A stretch of 64,000 nt of DNA, taken from assembly GCF_016185115.1 (NCBI RefSeq), contig NZ_JACPOF010000021.1, positions 310,001 through 374,000 of the forward strand, in the 5' to 3' direction. The translations under genes were made by a program, and so were the position numbers. Position 1 is the first letter of the stretch. Each line of letters begins with the position of its first letter. Positions 53,924-61,819 of the stretch are shown piece after piece. The notes under the pieces are model-generated. The model had not been told where the DNA came from, searched no databases, and saw nothing but the letters and a program-made list of their open reading frames with translations. This DNA is from Polaromonas sp. Its GTDB lineage: Bacteria > Pseudomonadota > Gammaproteobacteria > Burkholderiales > Burkholderiaceae_C.

Positions 53924-54703
53924 ATGGATCTCAAACTTCAGGGCAGCCGTGTGCTGGTCACCGGCAGCTCCAAAGGCATAGGCCTGGCCATAGCCGTCGC
54001 CTTTGCGGGCGAGGGTGCCGTGCCCGTCATCGTTTCTCGTTCGACAGATGCTCTTGAGAGCGCGCTGGCGTCCATAAAAAAAGAGACGGGCATCGCCGCA
54101 CAGGCCGTCACCGCTGACCTTGGTCATGCGGAAGGCATCAAAACCCTGATGTCAAAGGCTGGCGAGATAGACATCCTCGTCAACAACGCCGGCGCGATTC
54201 CTGGCGGATCGCTCGCCGATGTTGATGATGCCCGCTGGCGCCAGGCCTGGGAGCTCAAACTGTTTGGCTACATCAATCTGGTGCGTGAGGTGCTGCCCCA
54301 GATGGAAAAGCGCGGCAGCGGGGTCATCGCCAACATCATAGGCATGGCAGGTGCGGCACCGCGCAGTGAGTATGTCTGCGGCTCCACGGCCAATGCAGCC
54401 CTGATGGCCTTTACCCAGGCGGTAGGTGCCACCAGCCCGCGCCGTGGCGTACGGGTGTTTGGCATCAACCCCTCACCCACACGAAGTGACCGCATGGAGG
54501 GCATGCTACGTGCGCAGGCGACCAAAAAATTCAACGACGAAAACCGCTGGATGGAGTTGACGGCTGGCCTGCCTTTTGGCCGCCTGACCGAACCCAAAGA
54601 GATTGCAGACCTCACCGTTTTCAGCTGCTCGCCACTGTCTGCCTACCTGTCTGGCACCGTCATCAATGTGGATGGCGGGCAGATGTACGCCAGCCCGCAA
54701 TAA
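53924..54703 (+). CDS. Atypical short-chain dehydrogenase/reductase
   Basis: A 259-residue SDR-fold protein. The cofactor site is VLVTGSSKGIGLAI (Gly14, Gly18, Gly20), NNAG is at 87-90 and NVDGGQMY is near the C terminus. The catalytic tetrad is incomplete. Tyr150 is in place, but the Lys four residues later is Ser154 (SEYVCGSTANAAL), and the usual Ser before it falls at Gly140 (IANIIGMAG). Ordinary hydride transfer with a Tyr-Lys pair therefore looks unlikely. It may use another mechanism or have a binding role. A similar Tyr-x-Cys-Gly-Ser pattern occurs in a subgroup of SDRs that I recall from betaproteobacteria. Confidence 0.9.
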   Translation: MDLKLQGSRVLVTGSSKGIGLAIAVAFAGEGAVPVIVSRSTDALESALASIKKETGIAAQAVTADLGHAEGIKTLMSKAGEIDILVNNAGAIPGGSLADVDDARWRQAWELKLFGYINLVREVLPQMEKRGSGVIANIIGMAGAAPRSEYVCGSTANAALMAFTQAVGATSPRRGVRVFGINPSPTRSDRMEGMLRAQATKKFNDENRWMELTAGLPFGRLTEPKEIADLTVFSCSPLSAYLSGTVINVDGGQMYASPQ

Positions 54704-54742
54704 GCCTCTTCGATATTTCACACATCACGACTTCCCTTTCTC

Positions 54743-55912
54743 ATGATCAAGCAAAACAACCACAAATATGAATTCGCCGACCTGCGCGACGGCGTGCGCT
54801 CAGTCTGCAACCAGTTTGATTCGCGTTACTGGCAGGAGGTCGACGAGGCCCGCGCCTTCCCCGAAACCTTTGTCAAGGCACTGACTGAAGCCGGATGGCT
54901 ATCGGGCCTGATTCCCGAAGAGTACGGCGGTTCCAGCCTGTCGCTCACCGAAGCCAGCGTGGTCATGGAAGAAATCAACCGCGCCGGTGGCAACTCGGGC
55001 GCATGTCATGGCCAGATGTATGTCATGGGCTGCGTGGTGCGTCATGGTTCCGACAAACAGAAGCAGGACCTGCTGCCCAAAATTGCCAGTGGCGAGTTGC
55101 GCATGCAGTCCATGGCCGTCACCGAGCCCACCACGGGCAGTGACACCACCAAACTCAAGACCACCGCAGTGCTCAAGGGCGATCACTATGTAGTCCAGGG
55201 CCAGAAGGTCTGGACTTCGCGGCTCCAGCATTCCGACTACATGCTGCTGCTGGCCCGTACCACGCCGCTGGCGGACGTCAAAAAGAAAACCGAAGGCCTG
55301 TCGGTCTTCCTGGTGGACCTGCGTGAAGAGGTCGGCAAAAGCATTACCGTGCGCCCGATTCGCAACATGGTGAACCATGAAACCAATGAAATCTTCATCG
55401 ACAACCTGCGCATCCCGGTCGAGAACCGCATCGGTGAAGAAGGCCAGGGCCTGAAATACATCCTTGACGGGCTGAATGCCGAGCGCATCCTGATCGCTGC
55501 CGAATGTGTGGGTGATGGCTACTGGTTTGTTGAAAAAGCCAGCGCCTACGCCAACGACCGTGTTGTGTTTGACCGCCCCATCGGCCGCAACCAGGGCATA
55601 CAGTTTCCGATCGCGCGTTCCTTCGTCAACGTCGAAGCCGCCAGCCTGATGCGCTACCGTGCCTGCGAACTGTTCGACGGGGGCAAACCCTGCGGCGCGG
55701 AGGCTAATATGGCCAAGCTGCTGGCGGCCGACGCGTCGTGGGAGGCCGCCAATGTCTGCCTGCAAACCCACGGCGGTTTTGGTTTTGCTGCTGAATACGA
55801 CATCGAGCGCAAGTTTCGCGAGACGCGTCTCTACCAGGTGGCGCCGATTTCCACCAACCTCATCCTGTCCTATGTGGGTGAGCATGTGCTGGGCATGCCA
55901 AGGTCTTACTGA
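54743..55912 (+). CDS. Acyl-CoA dehydrogenase family protein
   Basis: A 389-residue flavoprotein. GLIPEEYGGSSLSLTEASVVMEEI, the FAD-binding MAVTEPTTGSDTTKLKTTA, GQKVWTSRLQHSDYMLLLART and the C-terminal QTHGGFGFAAEYDIERKFRETRLYQVAPISTNLI (in parts) give the family. In MCAD-type enzymes the catalytic Glu lies in YEGT just after this Tyr. Here the matching segment reads APISTN and has no Glu, so the base must come from elsewhere or the chemistry differs. In Pseudomonas an acyl-CoA dehydrogenase gene adjoins the itaconyl-CoA hydratase gene, as here. The stop is two bases before the next start. Confidence 0.93.
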   Translation: MIKQNNHKYEFADLRDGVRSVCNQFDSRYWQEVDEARAFPETFVKALTEAGWLSGLIPEEYGGSSLSLTEASVVMEEINRAGGNSGACHGQMYVMGCVVRHGSDKQKQDLLPKIASGELRMQSMAVTEPTTGSDTTKLKTTAVLKGDHYVVQGQKVWTSRLQHSDYMLLLARTTPLADVKKKTEGLSVFLVDLREEVGKSITVRPIRNMVNHETNEIFIDNLRIPVENRIGEEGQGLKYILDGLNAERILIAAECVGDGYWFVEKASAYANDRVVFDRPIGRNQGIQFPIARSFVNVEAASLMRYRACELFDGGKPCGAEANMAKLLAADASWEAANVCLQTHGGFGFAAEYDIERKFRETRLYQVAPISTNLILSYVGEHVLGMPRSY

Positions 55913-55914
55913 GC

Positions 55915-56826
55915 ATGAGCGATTCAAAAGACCAGCCTCAGGCGCTCGAACAGTGGGTCGGCCGCACGCAAACCGTGAGCGACACCATCAGCCCTGTACA
56001 GGTGCGGCAGATGTCCGCCACACTGGACGATGCGGCGCGCATGAACAACCCTGCGATGTCGCTGCTGCCTGCGGGCTGGCACTGGCTGTATTTCAACCCG
56101 CTGGAAGTGCAGTCAAAACTTGGCGAAGACGGCCATCCGGCGCGCGGTGATTTTCTGCCGCCGGTGGAGCTGCCGCGACGCATGTGGGCGGGCAGCCGGC
56201 TGGAGTGGACGCGTCACTTCAGCGTGGGCGCAGAGGTTCAAAAGACGTCCGAAATCATCAATGTGTCACGCAAATCCGGACGCAGTGGCGAGATGGTCTT
56301 TGTCACGGTGGCGCATGTGTATTCAGATCCGCAGGGCACCTTGCTGCGTGAAGAGCACGACATTGTTTACCGTGACAGCCAGTCTGCTGCTGAAAAAGCG
56401 GCCCTTGCAGAAGTTGCTGGTCGTGTGGCTCAGTGGCAGGCAGCTGCGCCGGTGTTTGAACGTGTCGGCCAGCACACCAAAGCCGTGATGGCCGATGCAG
56501 TCATGCTTTACCGCTATTCGGCAGCGACCTTCAACGGTCACCGCATTCACTACGACGTGGACTACTGCCGTGATGTGGAAGGCTATCCCGGCCTGGTGGT
56601 GCATGGTCCGCTGATCGCCACGCTCCTGCTGGACTATGTTGAAAACGAACTTGCCCCCGGTCGGCGTATCAGGTCTTTTGAATTTCGTGCCAACCGGCCG
56701 ACCTTTGATCTCGGCGGTTTCCATCTGCATGCATCGCCCGAAGACGGAGATGCACATGCGCTGAAGGTCTGGGCCACCAACAATGTCGGTGAAGTCGGCA
56801 TTGACGGCCTGATCACACTGGCCTGA
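55915..56826 (+). CDS. MaoC/HTD2-type acyl-CoA hydratase (itaconyl/mesaconyl-CoA hydratase-like)
   Basis: A 303-residue double hot-dog protein. The N-terminal half (WVGRTQTVSDTISPVQVRQMSATL, LPRRMWAGSRLEW) is the FAS1-like dehydratase part. The C-terminal half has the hydratase motif YSAATFNGHRIHYD and YPGLVVHGPLIATLLLDYV. This layout is known for mesaconyl-C4-CoA hydratase and for the itaconyl-CoA hydratase Ich, which hydrate branched C5-dicarboxylyl-CoA. It starts two bases after the acyl-CoA dehydrogenase stop and is followed five bases later by the CoA lyase, the expected next step. The assignment to a C5 substrate is inference from this neighbourhood. Confidence 0.88.
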   Translation: MSDSKDQPQALEQWVGRTQTVSDTISPVQVRQMSATLDDAARMNNPAMSLLPAGWHWLYFNPLEVQSKLGEDGHPARGDFLPPVELPRRMWAGSRLEWTRHFSVGAEVQKTSEIINVSRKSGRSGEMVFVTVAHVYSDPQGTLLREEHDIVYRDSQSAAEKAALAEVAGRVAQWQAAAPVFERVGQHTKAVMADAVMLYRYSAATFNGHRIHYDVDYCRDVEGYPGLVVHGPLIATLLLDYVENELAPGRRIRSFEFRANRPTFDLGGFHLHASPEDGDAHALKVWATNNVGEVGIDGLITLA

Positions 56827-56831
56827 AAAAC

Positions 56832-57656
56832 ATGACGCCGGTCACCTACCTGTTTGTTCCGGCGACACGAACCGAACGCGTTGCCAAGGCATTCGCGGCG
56901 GGTGCACATGCCGTCATCATTGACCTTGAAGACGCCATTGATGCGGGTGTAAAAGACGAGGCACGTGCACAGCTTGATGCCTTCCTCACCGCTTCGGTGC
57001 AGCCGGTATGGATTCGCACCAATGCTGTGACCACGCAGTGGTTTGAAGATGACCTTGCACTCGTCAAAAAGCATCCGGAAAAAATTGCAGGCGTCATGCT
57101 CGCCAAGACCGAATCCCCTTTTGAGGTGGATGCGGTCAATGACGGTAGCGCAGAAAACATTGCCGTCATTGCCCTCGTGGAGTCCGCTGCCGGCATGCTC
57201 GCGCTGGAGCGCATCTGTGCGCACCCGCGTGTTACGCGCATTGCATTTGGGTCTGCTGATCTGTCACGTGACCTCGGCTGTGAAGACGCATGGGACACGC
57301 TGCAGTTCGCGCGTTCGCAAGTGGTGTTGCATTCGGCTGCGGCGCATCTGCTGTCGCCGATTGATGGCGTGACTTTTGCTTTGGATAAACCGGATGTCGT
57401 GGAACGCGATGCTGCTCTTGCAGCCCGCCACGGTTTCGGTGCCAAGCTTTGTATTCACCCCTCACAAATCAACCCAACGCTGCAAGGTTTTGCGCCCACA
57501 GCACAGCAATTGCAGTGGGCTACGCAGATTCTTGCGGCCAGTGCCTCAGGCTCTGGCGCCCAGCGCCTGCAGGGCCAGATGATCGACAGGCCTGTGATTG
57601 AACGGGCGCGCCAGATCCTTCAACGCCATGAATCCTTTCAGGCCACTTTGCCCTGA
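56832..57656 (+). CDS. HpcH/HpaI-family CoA-ester lyase (CitE/citramalyl-CoA lyase-like)
   Basis: A 274-residue TIM-barrel lyase. VTYLFVPATRTERVAKAFAAGAHAVIIDLEDAI (in parts) has the phosphate-loop and metal-binding residues. VWIRTNA, the Glu of ALVESAAGM, FGSADLSRDLG and GAKLCIHPSQI are also typical. Family members cleave malyl-, methylmalyl-, citramalyl- or citryl-CoA to acetyl-CoA and an oxo acid. Following the hydratase gene directly, it would cleave the 3-hydroxyacyl-CoA made there, for example citramalyl-CoA to acetyl-CoA and pyruvate. No citrate lyase alpha or acyl-carrier genes are present, so it is not part of citrate lyase. Confidence 0.92.
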   Translation: MTPVTYLFVPATRTERVAKAFAAGAHAVIIDLEDAIDAGVKDEARAQLDAFLTASVQPVWIRTNAVTTQWFEDDLALVKKHPEKIAGVMLAKTESPFEVDAVNDGSAENIAVIALVESAAGMLALERICAHPRVTRIAFGSADLSRDLGCEDAWDTLQFARSQVVLHSAAAHLLSPIDGVTFALDKPDVVERDAALAARHGFGAKLCIHPSQINPTLQGFAPTAQQLQWATQILAASASGSGAQRLQGQMIDRPVIERARQILQRHESFQATLP

Positions 57657-57685
57657 AGTAACCACCACAAAGAACCCCTCCTATC

Positions 57686-58906
57686 GTGAACGCCAAAAAA
57701 GAAAATCGTGTCATCGTCGTTGGTGCAGGCCCTGTCGGCCTGCTGTGTGCACTTGAACTCGCGCGCCGCAATGTCCCCGTGCTGGTGATTGAATCCGAGC
57801 CCGGCACCACGCTTGACCTTCGCGCAGGCACCTTCCACCCCCCTACTCTGGAGATGCTGCAGGAGTCAGGTGTCACCGACGCGATGATGGCCATAGGCAT
57901 ACGTGTGCCGCGCTGGCAATCACGTGACCGCGAATACGGCCTCATCGTCGAGTGGGACCTGGCAGCACTTGAGAAAGACACACCGTTTCCGTTCAGGCTG
58001 CACCTGGAGCAGCATCGCCTGACGCCCATCCTGCTGGAGATGCTGCTCAAACATCCGCACGCTGAAGTGCGCTTCGGCCATGAATTTATCTCGCTGGTGC
58101 AGGATGCTGACGGCGTAACCGCCACAGCCAAAACCGCGCATGGCGAAGTGCAGTTGAAGGGCAGCTGGCTGGTCGGTGCCGATGGCGGGCGCAGCCCGGT
58201 TCGCAAGTCGGCCGACATTGGCTTTGGCGGCTACACCTGGCCAGAGCGTTACAGCGTCATCAGCACGACCTATGACTTCGCGCCGCTGGGTTACGCCGAC
58301 AACGCCTACATCAGCGACCCCGAACAGTGGATTGCGTTTTTCCGCATGCCCGACAAAGGACCGCCAGGCCTGTGGCGCATGACCCTGCCCGTGCCGCAGG
58401 AGCTGCCTGACGAGCAGGTGCTTGACCCGGCATTTGCCACCGCTGCCATTGACCGTGCGCTGCAAAAACCCGCAGGAACTGTGTACCCCATAGTCCACCA
58501 GAGCGTGTACCGCGTTCACCAGCGTGTGGCCGACCAGTTCCGCGCGGGGCGTGTGCTTCTGGCCGGTGATTCGGCCCATGTCAACAACCCGCTCGGTGGC
58601 TTCGGCCTGAACAGCGGTATTCACGATGCGATGAACCTTGGTGAAAAACTCGCCCGCGTCTTCAATGGCGAAGCGACGGCCGACCTGCTTGACCTGTATG
58701 AGCGCCAGCGCCGCACGGTGGCCAATGAGTACGTGCAGACGGTATCGGTCAAGAACAAACAGAACCTCGAAGAGAAGGACCTTGAGACCCGGCTCAAACG
58801 ATTTGCAGATTTGCGAGACATAGCGGCAGACCCACAGAAGACACGCGAGTATTTGTTGATCTCTTCCATGATCAACAGCATCAAGCGCGCCAATGCCATT
58901 CAGTAA
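57686..58906 (+). CDS. FAD-dependent monooxygenase (aromatic hydroxylase type)
   Basis: A 406-residue group A flavoprotein monooxygenase. VIVVGAGPVGLLCALELARR binds FAD at the N terminus, WLVGADGGRSPVRK is the DG motif and RVLLAGDSAHVNNPLGGFGLNSGIHDAMNL is the GD motif (in parts). RAGTFHPPTLEML matches the substrate side of MhpA/PheA-like enzymes. It lacks the C-terminal thioredoxin-like domain of phenol hydroxylases. It would add one oxygen atom to a ring or to an activated carbon using NAD(P)H. The start is GTG 57686. The gene suggests the compound handled by this operon is aromatic, heterocyclic or otherwise enolisable. Confidence 0.92.
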   Translation: MNAKKENRVIVVGAGPVGLLCALELARRNVPVLVIESEPGTTLDLRAGTFHPPTLEMLQESGVTDAMMAIGIRVPRWQSRDREYGLIVEWDLAALEKDTPFPFRLHLEQHRLTPILLEMLLKHPHAEVRFGHEFISLVQDADGVTATAKTAHGEVQLKGSWLVGADGGRSPVRKSADIGFGGYTWPERYSVISTTYDFAPLGYADNAYISDPEQWIAFFRMPDKGPPGLWRMTLPVPQELPDEQVLDPAFATAAIDRALQKPAGTVYPIVHQSVYRVHQRVADQFRAGRVLLAGDSAHVNNPLGGFGLNSGIHDAMNLGEKLARVFNGEATADLLDLYERQRRTVANEYVQTVSVKNKQNLEEKDLETRLKRFADLRDIAADPQKTREYLLISSMINSIKRANAIQ

Positions 58907-58935
58907 CTTTGCTTCAACCCGTCAAGGAATATCCA

Positions 58936-59925
58936 ATGTCAACCATCAATCACGGCCGTCGTTACCAGCTCGGCGTCGCGGCCCTGGGCCTGCTGGCGCT
59001 CGCACAACCCGTGCTGGCGCAATCACCTGCCTGGCCGCAGCGGCCCATCAAGCTCATCGTGCCCTTTGCGGCGGGCGGCAACACCGACGGTATTGCCCGC
59101 CTGACCGCCGAGCGCCTGTCCCAATCGCTGGGCCAAACCGTCATTGTTGAAAACAAGGCCGGGGCCAACGGCGCCATCGCCGCAGATTTTGTAGCGCAGT
59201 CGCCGCCTGATGGCTACACGCTCTTCATGGCCGCCATGCCGGTGCTGGCCATCTTGCCAACAATCACCAAAACGAAGTTTGATCCGCTGCGCGATTTTGT
59301 TCCCGTCAGCAATGTCGGCAGTAACCCGTTTGTCATGGCCATCAGCAGCTCGGTGCCGGCCAAAAATGTGCGCGAGTTTGTAGCCTATGCCAAAAAGAAC
59401 GACGGCAAGCTCAACTTTGCATCCGGTGGTTCCGGCAGTGTGTCGCATCTCTCGCCCGTGCTCTTCCTCAAGCGTGCCAACATCAACATGACCCACATCA
59501 GCTACAAGGGCGGTGGTCCTGCCGTGGCCGATTTGCTGGGTGGCCAGGTGCAGATGTATTTCGGCAACCTGTCAGAGCTCGCACCGCACGCCGACGGCGG
59601 CAAGATACGCATCATCGGTGTCTCCAGCCTGGAGCGCGCCAAGCAGATCCCTGACGTTCCCACACTGGCCGAATCGGGCTATCCGGGCTTCAAGACCCTG
59701 ACATGGAACGGCATCGTCGCACCGACCGGTACGCCGCCCGCCATCATCAACAAGGTCGCCGCCGCCGTGCAGTCTGCCGTCAGCAAGCCCGAGATGCGCG
59801 CGCGCCTCTGGCAACTGGGTGTAGACCCCATAGGCGATACGCCCGCGCAGTTTTCACAAACCCTCAAGGCCGACATCACCACCTGGGCCGAAGCAGCCAA
59901 AGCCAGCAACCTCAAGATCGACTAA
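58936..59925 (+). CDS. TctC/Bug-family solute receptor, catabolic operon
   Basis: A 329-residue periplasmic receptor. A signal peptide ends near VLAQS (about residue 28). The ligand loop WPQRPIKLIVPFAAGGNTDGIAR has the regular AGG-x-D form, followed by NGAIAADFVAQSPPDGYTLF, the LNFASGGSGSVSHLSPVL segment and IPDVPTLAESGYPGFKT. It lies in the operon together with a complete ABC importer, so the pathway may have two uptake or sensing routes. No TctAB permease is encoded in the window. AAGGAATATCCA precedes ATG 58936. The ligand is probably an acid related to the pathway. Confidence 0.94.
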   Translation: MSTINHGRRYQLGVAALGLLALAQPVLAQSPAWPQRPIKLIVPFAAGGNTDGIARLTAERLSQSLGQTVIVENKAGANGAIAADFVAQSPPDGYTLFMAAMPVLAILPTITKTKFDPLRDFVPVSNVGSNPFVMAISSSVPAKNVREFVAYAKKNDGKLNFASGGSGSVSHLSPVLFLKRANINMTHISYKGGGPAVADLLGGQVQMYFGNLSELAPHADGGKIRIIGVSSLERAKQIPDVPTLAESGYPGFKTLTWNGIVAPTGTPPAIINKVAAAVQSAVSKPEMRARLWQLGVDPIGDTPAQFSQTLKADITTWAEAAKASNLKID

Positions 59926-59938
59926 CACCTGTAACACC

Positions 59939-60712
59939 ATGTCCACTGTCCCGATTCGTACACCGTCCACCGATACCATCGCATCCCGCGCCAAGGTGGC
60001 CGTGGTGGTGCCTGCCACCAACACCATCGTGCAACCCGAGATGGAGGCCATGCGGCCGGCGGGTGTGACCAACCATGTCTCGCGCATGTATCTTCCGCCG
60101 CGTCCCTATGACGACCAGGAGGCCTACAAAAAAGCACTGGAGACCGAAGAGGGCAACCTTGAAGATGCGCTCAGGCTGGTGACGGTGTGCGAACCGCATG
60201 TGATTGCGCATGGCCACTCCATCCATTCATTCCGCGGTGACGGCCAGCGCGCCATTGATGAAGAAAAGCGCCTTGAAGCCATGTGCGGTGTGCCCTTCAT
60301 CACGCCCTCACGCGCGGTGCTGGCCGGGCTGGAGGCGATTGGCAAGCCCAAAAAAATTGCCATCCTCACACCTTACTGGCCGCCAGCCGATGACATGATC
60401 GCCAACTTCTTCCGCTCATGCGGTTACGACGTGGTGTCGACGCACGGCCTGAAATCCACGGGGCCGACAGCGGTGGCACGCTTTACGCGCGAGCAGATCA
60501 TCCACGGCTTTGCAGAAGTGGACCACAAGGATGCCGAAGCGCTGATTCATGTGGGCACCAACCTGCCCGTGTCCGCGCTGACGCCGGAGATTGAAACGAA
60601 GTTCGGCAAGCCCATGATTGGCGTGAATGTCGCCACTTACTGGCTGGCGTTGCGCCGCATCGGCATCATGGACAAGCTGCCGGGCATGGGGTTGCTCGCC
60701 GAGAAGTACTGA
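59939..60712 (+). CDS. Asp/Glu racemase-superfamily protein (AMDase/maleate isomerase-like) without catalytic Cys
   Basis: A 257-residue protein with the arylmalonate decarboxylase/maleate cis-trans isomerase fold. KVAVVVPATNTIVQPEME is the first strand and loop, and HGHSIHSFRGDG (91-102) aligns with GTSLSFYRG of AMDase. In maleate isomerase both sites carry Cys, and in AMDase the second does. Here site one has His92-Ser93 and site two reads IHVGTNLP (Gly206), so no catalytic Cys is present. ITPSRAVLAGLEAIGKPKKIAILTPY is normal for the family. It is the last gene of the operon before a terminator. The reaction cannot be the standard one. A decarboxylase, hydrolase or isomerase with another mechanism is possible. 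Confidence 0.85.
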   Translation: MSTVPIRTPSTDTIASRAKVAVVVPATNTIVQPEMEAMRPAGVTNHVSRMYLPPRPYDDQEAYKKALETEEGNLEDALRLVTVCEPHVIAHGHSIHSFRGDGQRAIDEEKRLEAMCGVPFITPSRAVLAGLEAIGKPKKIAILTPYWPPADDMIANFFRSCGYDVVSTHGLKSTGPTAVARFTREQIIHGFAEVDHKDAEALIHVGTNLPVSALTPEIETKFGKPMIGVNVATYWLALRRIGIMDKLPGMGLLAEKY

Positions 60713-60730
60713 GGCCGGAGACAGCCAAAG

Positions 60731-60757
60731 AAAAGGCGGCCAGTGCCGCCTTTTTTT
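60731..60757. terminator. Bidirectional terminator ending the catabolic operon
   Basis: AAAAGGCGGC (60731-60740), loop CAGT, GCCGCC (60745-60750) and seven T. The A run on the left also serves the convergent minus-strand group. Confidence 0.87.
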
Positions 60758-60769
60758 ATGTGCGCTGTT

Positions 60770-61732
60770 TTATTCCGGGGTGATGCCAGCCTGTTTGACC
60801 GCGCTGCCCCACTTCACGGTCTCGGTGCGGATAAAGTCCGCAAACTGTTGCGGTGTGCTGCCTACGGGTTCTGCACCGGCCTTGACCAGCGTCTCGCGCA
60901 CATCGGGCATGGCCAGGATCTTCACGATTTCGTCGTGCATGCGCTTGACGACAGGCGCTGGTGTGTTGGCAGGTGCAACGATACCGGTCCATCCTGTGAC
61001 GACCACTGCCGGCAAACCTGCTTCTGTCGTCGTCGGCACATCGGGCACAGCATCCGAGCGGCGCGGCTGGCCGACGACGAGCGCGCGCAGTTTGCCGTTT
61101 TTCACCTGCGAGAGCAGTGCCGGCATGGTGCCGAAGATGAAGTCGACCTGGCCGCCAATCAGGTCGGTGATGGCCGGCGATTCGCCCTTGTAGGGCACGT
61201 GCAGCATCTTGACGTTGGCGGCCCCCGCGAGCAGTTCGGCCGCGAGTTGTGACTGGTTGCCAATGCCGGCCGAGGCGTACTTGATGCCTTCGGGCTTTGC
61301 CCTGGCCGCCGCGAGCAGTTCGGCCAGCGTCTTGTAGGGCGAGGTGGCGGGCACGACCAGCAGGAAGGCGATGGACGTGGTTTGTGTGACAGGTGTGAAG
61401 TCTTTCTGCACGTCGTAAGGCACTTTTTTGTAGACGTGCTGGTTGATGGTCAGCGTGCTGGGCGAGGTCATCAAAAACGTATGGCCATCGGTGGCGCGCG
61501 ATGCGGCCTCACCGGCAATCATGCCGTTGGCGCCGGCGCGGTTGTCGACCACCACGGTCTTGCCCAGCGCATCGCCGAGCTTCTGTCCTATCAGGCGTGC
61601 GGCGATGTCAATGCTGCCGCCTGCCGATTGCGAGACGATAAAACGCACCGGCTGTGTCGGCCACGTTTGTGCGTGTGAAGGCAGGCTGGCGATACAGGCG
61701 GAGGCCAGCAGGCCGAACAGGTATTTTTTCAT
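60770..61732 (-). CDS. TctC/Bug-family solute receptor
   Basis: A 320-residue periplasmic receptor with a short signal peptide (about 1-21, LPSHAQ). WPTQPVRFIVSQSAGGSIDIAARLIGQKLG holds the ligand loop (in parts), followed by NGMIAGEAASRATDGHTFL and YASAGIGNQSQLAAELLAGAANV, then AVPDVPTTTEAGLPAVVVTGW. It is the last gene of a minus-strand group with a PrpD-like gene and another Bug gene. An 87-base spacer with a GAGTTG tandem repeat and G tracts separates it from the PrpD-like gene. The ligand is not predictable. Confidence 0.94.
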   Translation of the reverse strand: MKKYLFGLLASACIASLPSHAQTWPTQPVRFIVSQSAGGSIDIAARLIGQKLGDALGKTVVVDNRAGANGMIAGEAASRATDGHTFLMTSPSTLTINQHVYKKVPYDVQKDFTPVTQTTSIAFLLVVPATSPYKTLAELLAAARAKPEGIKYASAGIGNQSQLAAELLAGAANVKMLHVPYKGESPAITDLIGGQVDFIFGTMPALLSQVKNGKLRALVVGQPRRSDAVPDVPTTTEAGLPAVVVTGWTGIVAPANTPAPVVKRMHDEIVKILAMPDVRETLVKAGAEPVGSTPQQFADFIRTETVKWGSAVKQAGITPE

Positions 61733-61750
61733 GGGTGATCCGATCAGAGG

Positions 61751-61812
61751 GAGTTGGCGTTGGAGTTGGAGTTGGAGTGGGAGGGAAAGCAGGGAAGGAA
61801 TGGGGGTGAGGG
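61751..61812 (+). repeat. GAGTTG microsatellite and G-quadruplex-type G tracts
   Basis: About five hexamers of the form GAGTTG, two of them diverged (61751-61780), run into five G tracts: GGG 61779-61781, GGG 61783-61785, GGG 61792-61794, GGGGG 61802-61806 and GGG 61810-61812. The first four are joined by loops of 1, 6 and 7 bases, which meets the usual G-quadruplex rule. The G-rich strand is the template for the minus-strand genes on both sides. Confidence 0.6.
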
Positions 61813-61819
61813 TGAACGC

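Noticed and set aside
54899..55927. 342-codon minus-strand frame opposite the acyl-CoA dehydrogenase
   Set aside because: The plus strand encodes an unmistakable flavoprotein over the same bases. The antisense product is low-complexity.
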